A stretch of 59,551 nucleotides of DNA from contig SZWC01000524.1 of the NCBI GenBank assembly GCA_023375785.1, positions 239,782 through 299,332 of the forward strand. Reading direction: 5' to 3'. The notes beneath the pieces are model-generated. The model saw nothing but the letters and a program-made list of their open reading frames with translations, was not told where the DNA came from and made no database searches. The first letter of the stretch is position 1. Each line of letters opens with the position of its first letter. This DNA is from Penium margaritaceum. Lineage: Eukaryota; Streptophyta; Zygnematophyceae; Desmidiales; Peniaceae. The position numbers and the translations under genes are program-made. Below, piece by piece: positions 50,401 through 59,551 of this stretch.

Positions 50401-53106
50401 TCTAATAATACGAGTCACAAATGGGCAGAGGGGGAACAATGGCTTGGGAACACCAGGGATCAACTAGCAAGCACAAGGACCTTCAATAAGTTGTGGAGCG
50501 GTGTGGATACCATGCACGATGACCAACCAAAGAAGGCATATGTCAGTGACCATGACCAAATAATGTCAATAAGTGTGGTAATCTTTGACAACTCATAACA
50601 CGAGTCAGAAATGGTCAGAGTGGAAGACAATGGTTTGTGAATACGAGTTTTCGAGTAGCAAGTACAAATACATTCAATATGCAGTGGCACAGTGTGGCTA
50701 CCATGCACAATGTCCAACCAATGTTTGCATATGTCACTGACCATGACCAACGAATTTCACTCCATGTGGTCAACGTTGACAACTCACAACACAAGTCACA
50801 GATAGTCTGAGGGGGTAACAATGGTTTGGGAACACTAGGTATAAACTAGAAAGCACAAAGACCTTCAATACGTAGCGACACAGAGTTGAAACCATGTATA
50901 GTGACAAACCAAAGTAGGCATATATCACTAACCATGACAAAATGAATTTCACAGTGTGTGGTCAACGTTGAAAACTCATAACACTAGTCAAAAATGGTCA
51001 GAGGGGGAAACAATGGGTTGGGAACACTAGTTATCAACTAGCAAGTACGAAGACCTCCAACAAGTATTGACACGGTGTGGCTAGTGTGCACAGTGACCAA
51101 CCAAAGAATGCATACGTCACTGATTATGACCGAATAAGTCCACTATGTGTGGTCAACATTGACAACTCATAACACGAGTCACAAATGGTCAGAGGGAGAG
51201 ACAATGGTTTGGGAACCCTATGCATGGACTAGAAAAGACAAAGAACTTCAATACGTAGTGGCACGGTGTGGCTACTATGCACACCAAACAACCAAACAAG
51301 GCATATGTCACTGACCATGACCAAAGAATTTCAATATGGGTGGTCAAACACACCAACCATAACATGAGTCACAAACAGTCAGAGGGGGAAACAATGGTCC
51401 AGGAATATCAGTTATCAACTAGCAAGTACTAAGACGTTCAATCAGTAGTAGCACGGTGTGGCTACCATGCACAATGACCGGCCAAAGTAGGCATATGTAC
51501 TGCCTTTGACCAAATAAATCCGCTGTGTGTGGCCAACGTTGACAACTCATAACACGGGTCACAAATGGTCAGTGGGGGAAACAATACTTTGGGAACACCA
51601 GGTATCAACTAGCAAGCACAAGGACCTTCAATAAGTTGTGGCACGGTGTGGATACCATGCACGATGACCAACCAAAGAACACGTATTTCACTGACCATGG
51701 CCAAATAATGTCACTAAGTGTGGTAAACTTTGACAAGTCATAACACGAGTCACAAATGGTCAGAGTGGAAGACAATGGTTTGTGAATACTAGTTATCGAG
51801 TAGCAAGTACAAATACATTCAATATGTAGTGGCACAGTGTGGCTACCATGCACAATGACCAACCAAAGTATGCATATGTCACTGACCATGACCAACAAAT
51901 TTCACATCATGTGGTCAATGTTGACGACTCACAACACGAGTCATAGATACTCTGAGGGGGTAACAATGGTTCTGGAACATTGGCTGTGAACTAGAAAGCA
52001 CGAAGACCTTCAATACGTAGTGACAGAGCGTGGTATCCATGTACAGTGACAAACCAAAGTAGGCATATGTCACTAACTATGACCAAACGAATTTCACAGT
52101 GTGTGGTCAACGTTGAAAACTTATACCATGAGTCACAAATGGTCAGAGGGGGACACAATGGGTTGGGAACACTAGTCATCAACTAGCAAGTACAAAGACC
52201 ATCAAGAAGTAGTGGCACGGTGTGGCTAGCATGCACGGTGACCAACCAAAGGATGCATACGTCGCTGACTATGACCGAAGAAGTCCAGTATGTGTGGTCA
52301 ACATTGACAACTCATAACACGAGTCACAAATGTTCAGAGGGAGAAACAATGAGTTGGGAACCCTATGCATGGACTAGAAAGGACAAAGAGCATCAATACG
52401 TAGTGGCACAGTGTGGCTACTATGCACACCAAACAACCAAAATATGCATATGTCACTGACCATGACCAGAGAATTTCAATATGGGTGGTCAACGTTCACC
52501 AACCATAACACGAGCCACAAACGGTCAGAGGGGGAAACAATGGTCCGGGAATATCAGTTCTCAACTAGCAAGTACGACGACCTTCAATAAGTAGTAGCAC
52601 GGTGTGGCTACCATGCACAATGACCGGCCAAAGTAGGCATATGTACTGCCTTTGACCAAAGAAATCCGCTGTGTGTGGCCAACGTCGACAACTCATAACA
52701 CGAGTCACAAATAGTTAGAGGGGGAAACAATGGTTTGGGAACACCAGGTATCAACTAGCAAGCACAATGACCTTCAATGAGTTGTGGCACGGTGTGGAGA
52801 CCATGCACGATGGCCAGCCAAAGTATGCATATGTCACTGACCATGACCCAAGAATGTCACCATGTGTGGTAAACTTTGACAACTCATAACACGAGTCACC
52901 CAGTCAGAGTGGAAGATAATGGCTTCTGAATACTAGTTATCGACTAGGAAGTACAGATACCTTGAATATGTAGTTGCACAGTGTCGCTACAATGCACAGT
53001 GACCAACCAAAGTATGCATGTCACTAACCATGGCCAAAGAAGTTAACTTCATGGGGTCAATGTTGACAACTCACAACACGAGTCACAGATAATGAGAGAG
53101 GGTAAC

Positions 53107-53560
53107 AATGGTTTGGGAAGACTTGCTTTCAACTAGAGAGTATAACCATGTACAGTGACAAACCAAAGTATGCATACGTCACTAACCATGACCAAAAGAA
53201 TTTCACAGTGTGTGGTCAACGTTGAAAACTCATAACACGAGTCACAAATGGTCAGAGGGGGAAACAATGGGTTGGGAACACTAGTTATCAACTAGCAAGT
53301 ACGACGACCTTCAATAAGTAGTAGCACGGTGTGGCTACCATGCACAGTAACCAACCAAAGTATGCATACGTCACTAACCATGACCAAAAGAATTTCACAG
53401 TGTGTGGTCAACGTTGAAAACTCATAACACGAGTCACAAATGGTCAGAGGGGGAAACAATGGGTTGGGAACACTAGTTATCAACTAGCAAGTACAAAGAC
53501 ATGCAACAAGCAGTGGCACGGTGTGGCTAGCGTGCACTGTGACCAACCAACGGATGATCA
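53107..53560 (+). repeat. Rearranged cluster: shortened F, A/C hybrid, A-to-D jump
   Basis: First, F lacks about 36 bp after CAACTAGAGAGTATAACCA. Then about 138 bp starting CCAAAGTATGCATACG (53163) is repeated at 53355, an offset of 192. The first copy continues as a C-like body (ACGACCTTCAATAAGTAGTA) and the second as normal A. Finally A breaks at CCAACGGATGA and goes straight into D (TCAGAGGGGGAAACAATGG), losing the rest of A and all of B and C. Confidence 0.8.
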
Positions 53561-55975
53561 GAGGGGGAAACAATGGTTTGGGAACACCAGGTATCAACTA
53601 GCAAGCACAAGGACCTTCAATAAGTTGGGGCACGGTGTGGATGCCATGCACGATGACCAACCAAAGTAGGTGTATGTCACTGACCATGACCAAATAATGT
53701 CACTACGTGTGGTAAACGTTGACAACTCATAACACGAGTCACAAATGGTTAGAGTGGAAGACAATGGCTTGTGAATACTAGTTATCGAGTAGCATGTACA
53801 AATACATTCAATATGTAGTGGCACAGTGTGGCTACCATGCACAGTAACCAACCAAAGTATGCATATGTCACTGACCATGACCAACAAATTTCAGTTAATG
53901 TGGTCAATGTTGACAAATCACAACACGAGTCACGGATAATCTGAGGGGGTAACAATGGTTTGGGAACACTGGCTCTCAACTAGAAAGCACAAAGACCTTC
54001 AATACGTAGTGACACGGCGTGGTAACCATGTACAGTGACAAACCAAAGTAGGGATATGTCACTAACCACGACCAAACGAATTTCACAGTGTGTGGTCAAC
54101 GTTGAAAAGTCATAACATGAGTCACAAATGGTCAGAGGGAAAAACAATGGGTTGGGAACACTAGTCATCATGTAGCAAGTACGAAGACCTTTAACAAGTA
54201 GTGGCACGGTGTGGCTAGCGTGCACAGTGACCAACCAAAGGATGCATACGTCACTGATTATGACCGAAGAAGTCCACTATGTCTGGTGAACATTGACAAC
54301 TCATAACACGAGTCACAAACGGTCAGAGGGAGAGACAATGGTTTGGGAACCATATACATGAAGTAGAAAGGACAAAGAACTTCAATACTACTGGCACTGT
54401 GTGGCTACTATGCACACCAAACAACCAAACTAGGCATATGTCACTGACCATGACCAAAGAATTTCAATGTGGGTGGTCAACGTTCACCAACCATAACATA
54501 AGTCACAAATGGTCAGAGGGGGAAACAATGGTCCGGGAATATAAGTTCTCAATTAGCAAGTATGACGACCTTCAATCAGTAGTAGCATGGTGTGGCTACC
54601 ATGCACAGTGACCGACCAAAGTAGGCATATGTACTGCCTTTGACCAAAGAAATCCGCTGTGTGTGGCCAAATTTGACAACTCATAGCACGAGTCACAAAT
54701 GGTCACAGGGGGAAACAATGGTTTGGGAATACCAGGTATCAACTAGCAAGCACAATGACCTTCAATGAATTGTGGCACGGTGTGGATAACATGCACGATG
54801 ACCAGCCAAAGTATGCATATGTCACTGACCATGACCCAAGAATGTCACCATGTGTTGTAAACTTTGACAACTCATAACACGAGTCACAAATGGTCAGAGT
54901 GGAAGATAATGGTTTCTGAATACTAGTTATCGACTAGCAAGTACAAATACCTTCAATATGTAGTTGCACAGTGTGGCTACAATGCAAAGTGACCAACCAA
55001 AGTATGCATATGTCACTAACCATGACCAAAGAAGTTCACTTCATGTGGTCAATGTTGAAAACTCACAACACGAGTCACAGATAGTGAGAGAGGGTAACAA
55101 TGGTTTGGGAAGACTAGGTATCAACTAGAGAGCACCTTCAATACGTAGTGACACAGCGTGGTAACCATGTACAGTGACAAACCAAAGTATGCATACATAA
55201 CTAACCATGACCAAAAGAATTTCACAGTGTGTGGTCAACGTTGAAAACTCATAACACAAGTCACAAATGGTCAGAGGGGGAAAAAATGGGTTGGGAACAC
55301 TAGTGATCAACTAGCAAGTACAAAGACCTTCAACAAGCAATGGCACGGTGTGGCTAGCGTGCACACTGACCAACCAAAGGATGCATACGGCACTGACTAT
55401 GACCGAAGAAGTCAACTATGTGTGGTCAACATTGACAACTCACAACACGAGTCACATATAGTCAGAGGGAGAGACAATGGTTTGAGAACCCTATGTATGA
55501 ACAAGAAAGGACAAAGAACTTTAATACGTAGTGGCACGGTGTGGCTAATATGCACACCAAAAAACCAAACTAGGCATATGTCACTGACCATGAGGAAAGA
55601 ATTTCAGTATGGGTGGTCAACGTTCACCAACCACAACATGAGTCACAAACGGTCAGAGAGGGAAACAATGGTATGGGAATATCAGTTCTCAACTAGCAAG
55701 TACAACGACCTTCAATCAGAAGTAGCACGGTGTGGCTACCATGCACAATGAACGACTAAAGTAGGCATATGTACTACCTTTGACCAAAGAAATCCGATGT
55801 GTGTGGTCAACATTGACAACTCATAATACGAGTCACAAATGGGTAGAGGGGGAAACAATGGGTTGGGAACACCAGGGATCAAATAGCAAGCACAAGGACC
55901 TTCAATAAGCCATGGCACGGTGTGGATACCATGCACGATGACCAACCAAAGTAGGCATATGTCACTGACCATGAC

Positions 55976-56400
55976 CAAATAATGTCACCACGTGTGGTAA
56001 ACTTTGACAACTCATAAAACAAGTCAGAAATGGTCAGAGTGGAAGACAATGGTTTGTGAATACTAATTATTGAGTAGCAAGTACAAATACATTCAATATG
56101 TAGTGGCAGAGTGTGGCTACCTTGCACAATGTCCGACCAAAGAATGCATATGTCACTGACCAAGACCAACGAATTTCACTACATGTGNCAAATAATGTCA
56201 CCACGTGTGGTAAACTTTGACAACTCATAAAACAAGTCAGAAATGGTCAGAGTGGAAGACAATGGTTTGTGAATACTAATTATTGAGTAGCAAGTACAAA
56301 TACATTCAATATGTAGTGGCAGAGTGTGGCTACCTTGCACAATGTCCGACCAAAGAATGCATATGTCACTGACCAAGACCAACGAATTTCACTACATGTG
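55976..56400. other. Single-N join with identical 212-bp flanks (offset 213)
   Basis: N is at 56188. Sequence 55976-56187 and 56189-56400 appear identical, including unusual variants CATAAAACAAGTCAG, AATACTAATTATTGAG and GCTACCTTGCACAATGTCCG. This is the clearest case of an assembly overlap left unmerged. Confidence 0.9.
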
Positions 56401-59097
56401 GTCAACGTTGACAACTCACAACACGACTCGCAGATAATCTGAAGGGGTAATAATGGTTTGGGAACACTAGCTATCAACTAGAAAGCACAAATGCCTTCAA
56501 GACATAGTGACACAGAGTGGTAACCATGTACAGTGACAGACCAAAGTAGGCATATGTCACTAACCAAAGGACCTTCAATACTTAGTGGCACGGTGTGGCT
56601 AGCATGCACAGTGACCAACCAAAGGATGCATACGTCACTGACTATGACCGAAGGAGTCCAATATGTGTGGTCAACATTCACAACTCATAACACGATCCAC
56701 AAATGGTCAGAGGGCGAGACAATGGTCTGGGAACCCTATGCATGGACTAGAAAGGACAAAGAACTTCAATACGTAGTGGCACGGTGTGGCTATTACGCAC
56801 ACCAAACAACCAAACTAGGCATATGTCACTGACCATGACCAAGGAATTTCAATATGGGTGGTCAATGTTCACGAACCATAACACGAGTCACAAACAGTCA
56901 GAGGGGGAAACAATGGTCCGGGAATATCAGTTCTCAACTAGCAAGTACGACGACCTTCAATCAGTAGTAGCACAGTGTGGCTACCATGCACAATAACCAA
57001 CCAAAATAGGCATATGTACTGCCTTTAACCAAAGAAATCCGCTGTGTGTGGTCAACATTGACAACTCATAATACGAGTCAAAGATGGTCAGAGGGGGAAA
57101 CAATGGTTTGGGAACACCAGGGATCAAGTAGCAAGCACAAGGACTTTCACTAAGTCATGGCACGGTGTGGATACCATGCACGATGACCAACCAAAGTAGG
57201 CATATGTCACTGACCAGGACCAAATAATGTCACTAAGTGTCGTAAACTTTGACAAGTCATAACACGAGTGACAAATGGTCAGAGTGGAAGACAATGGTTT
57301 TTGAATACTAGTTATCGAGTAGCAAGTACAAATACATTCAATATGTAGTGGCACAGTGTGGCTACCATGCACAGTGACCAACCAAGGTATGCATATGTCA
57401 CTGACCATGACCAACAAATTTCACTTCATGTGGTCATAATTGACAACTCACAACATGAGTCTCAGATAGTCTGAGGAGGTAAGAATGGTTTGGGAACACT
57501 GGCTGTCAACTAGAAAGCACAAAGACCTTCAATACGTAGAGACACGGCGTGGCAACCATGTACATTGACAAACCAAAGTAGGCATATGCCACTAACCATG
57601 ACCAAACAAATTTCACAGTGGGTGGTCAACGTTGAAAACTCTTAACATGAGTCTCAAATGGTCAGAGGGGGAAACAATGGGTTGGGAACACTATTTATCA
57701 ACTAGCAAGTACGAAGACCTTCAATAAGTAGTGGCACGGTGTGTCTAGCGTGCACAGTGACCAACCAAAGGATGCATACGTCACTGACTATGAACGAAGA
57801 AGTTGACTATGTGTGGTCAACATTGACAACTCATAACACGAGTCACAAATGGTCAGAGGGAGAGACAATGGTTTGGGAACCCTATGCATGGACTAGAAAG
57901 AACAAATAAATTCAATACGTAGTGGCACGGTGTGGCTACTATGCACACCAAACAACCAAACTAGGCACATGTCACTGACCATGACCAAAGAATTTCAAAT
58001 GGGTTGTCAAAGTTAACCAACCATAACACGAGTCACAAACGGTCAGAGGGGGGAACAATGGTCCGGGAATATCAGTTCTCAACTAGCAAGTACGACGACC
58101 TTCAATCAGTAGTAGCACGGTGTGGCTACCATGCACAATGACCGACCAAAGTAGGCATATGTACTGCCTTTGACCAAAGACATCCACTGTGTGTGGCCAA
58201 CATTGACAATCCATAACACGAGTGACAAATGTTCAGAGGGGGAAACAATGGTTTGGGAACACTAGTTATCAACTAGCAAGCACAATGATCTTCAATGACT
58301 TGTGGCACGGTGTGGATACCATGCACGATGACCAGCCAAAGTATGCATATGTCACTGACCATGACCCAAGAATGTCACCATGTGTGGTAAACTTTGACAA
58401 CTCAGAACACGAGTCACAAATGGTCAGAGTGTAAGATAACGGTTTCTAAATACTAGTTATCGACGAGTAAGTACAAATACCTTCATGATGTAGTTGCACA
58501 GTGTGGCTACAATGCACAGTGACCAACCAAAGTATGCACATGTCACTGACCATGACCAAATAATTTCAGTTCATGTGGTCAATGTTGACAACTCACAACA
58601 CGAGTCACAGATAGTCAGGGGGGGTACCAATGGTTTGGGAAGACTAGCTATCAACTAGAAAGAACAAATACCTTCAAAACACAGTGACATGGCTTGGTAA
58701 CCATGTACAGTGACAAACCAAAGTAGGCATATGTCATTAACCATGACCAAAAGAATTTCACAGTGTGTGGTCAACGTTGAAAACTCATACCACGCGTCAC
58801 AAATGGTCAGAGGGGGAAACAATGGGTTGGGAACACTAGTTATCAACTAGCAAGTACAAAGTCTTTCAACAAGCAGTGGCACGGTGTGGCTAGCATGCAC
58901 AGTGACCAACCAAAGGATGCATACGTCACTGACTATGACTGAAGAAGTGTACTATGTGTGGTCAACGTTGACAACTCATAACACAAGTCACAAATGGCCA
59001 GAGGGAGAGACAATGGTTTGGGAACCCTATGTATCGACTAGAAAGGCCAAAGAACTTTAATACGTAGTGGCGCGGTGTGGCTAATATGCAGACCAAA

Positions 59098-59140
59098 CTC
59101 TTAGCTATTGAGCTAACCACCTATGGCGGAGAAGCCACGA
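59098..59140 (-). other. Partial tRNA-like segment at array edge
   Basis: The minus strand reads GGTGGTTAGCTCAATAGC followed by TAAGAG, like the start and D arm of a tRNA (A box). The satellite begins where the anticodon arm and B box should follow, so only a half is present. Confidence 0.4.
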
Positions 59141-59551
59141 AACCGAAAAGCTCAAAAAGGTTTTTTTTAAGACCTTCTTCCTTCGCAGGTATGTGTCATG
59201 CACCCCAAACTTAATCAGGCATACACTTCACCTTCAAGAGTACTAACGCCTTAGCATTACATCTCAAGAAGAGCTCAAATCGTCAATACGCAAGAGAGCA
59301 TCAAGCAAGGGTTGATTGATCAGCATGCAAGACAAGTCCTTTTATAGCTGTCTGTCCAGTCCTAGAACTCAAAATCACATTCCTGGGAAGTGGCCTAAAC
59401 CAGCCACGTCACCAATGGACTTGCACTGTGGGCTTGACACATAAGCATCCTAGTGTCAAGGTGACAGACCAACCATGTAGCGTCCAAGAAGCTATGGACT
59501 TTCTTTCTTGGAAGCTTCCACAGCAAACAAGATATGCATGGGGCCAGGATC
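59099..59551 (-). mobile_element. Non-satellite DNA at window end, possibly a truncated LTR element
   Basis: Satellite similarity stops at ACCAAAC and unrelated sequence runs to the end. On the minus strand it has CTATAAAAGG (TATA-like), an upstream TGACGTGG motif of the ACGT-core type seen in plant promoters, and then, closest to the satellite, a tRNA-like start. No long open frame is seen. It could be an LTR and leader of a retrotransposon pointing into the array, or the edge of the satellite against other DNA. It matches neither of the other two LTRs. Confidence 0.45.
59338..59348 (-). promoter_or_regulatory. TATA-like box
   Basis: CTATAAAAGG on the minus strand is a strong match to a plant TATA box. 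It lies about 240 bp from the array edge and points towards the array. No start site or product is visible. Confidence 0.45.

Larger units (their letters stand above)
46923..59098 (+). repeat. Satellite array block 5
   Basis: About ten and a half HOR units in the same orientation. Order is mostly A to F, with local rearrangements: a perfect 191-bp E/F duplication (47110-47491), an A/C hybrid and repeat (53155-53520), a jump from A to D near 53555 that removes about two and a half monomers, and an N join (56188). The block ends inside a B monomer at ACCAAAC (59092-59098). No genes are supported. Confidence 0.95.

Noticed and set aside
1..59098. A CRISPR-like array of regular repeats
   Set aside because: Units are 191 bp and similar along their whole length; there are no short repeats with unique spacers, and the setting is eukaryotic.
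1..59098. A CENP-B box of the mammalian type
   Set aside because: No match to the TTCG...A..CGGG pattern was seen in the monomer types; the conserved palindrome is a different sequence.

Overview
The window is eukaryotic repeat DNA with no host protein-coding gene that I can support. About 51.6 kb of the 59.5 kb is one satellite family in a single head-to-tail orientation. The monomer is about 191 bp. Six diverged monomer types, called A to F here, follow each other in fixed order and form a higher-order repeat (HOR) of 1,146 bp; the cleanest measured unit is 1142-2287. From about 12.2 to 27 kb two versions of the unit (I and II) alternate strictly, giving a 12-monomer period near 2,292 bp. 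Inside that stretch, two such 12-mers have been copied again as a tandem block with a 4,562-bp offset.

The array is interrupted five times: (1) about 5331-5880, a 550-bp insert with a tRNA-derived SINE-like head and long G runs; (2) 29163-30652, the 3' part of a Ty1/copia retrotransposon on the minus strand (RT end, RNase H, polypurine tract, 711-bp LTR); (3) 40603-45375, a plus-strand Ty1/copia element of another family with a 687-bp 5' LTR and a decayed gag-pol, cut off before RNase H; (4) 46236-46922, a solo LTR of that same family, also 687 bp, with a 5-bp target duplication; (5) from about 59099 to the end, non-satellite DNA resembling a minus-strand promoter or LTR with a partial tRNA-like segment.

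The likely source is a plant or other member of the green lineage. The evidence is a TTTAGGG TTTAGGG telomere-type insert at 12303, the style of the copia elements, and loss of coding sense by C-to-T/G-to-A changes, as expected for methylated silenced DNA. The setting fits centromeric or pericentromeric heterochromatin, but the sequence alone does not prove a centromere. I cannot name the species.

The main interest is the record of how the array evolves: nested repeat periods, hybrid monomers, exact one-monomer duplications, a conversion patch displaced by exactly one HOR, a retrotransposon insertion carried to a second place by array duplication, and a break-repair scar with telomere repeats and a templated hairpin. 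Three single N bases each sit between two copies of the same 212-296 bp sequence, so they look like unmerged contig overlaps; local copy number there should not be trusted.
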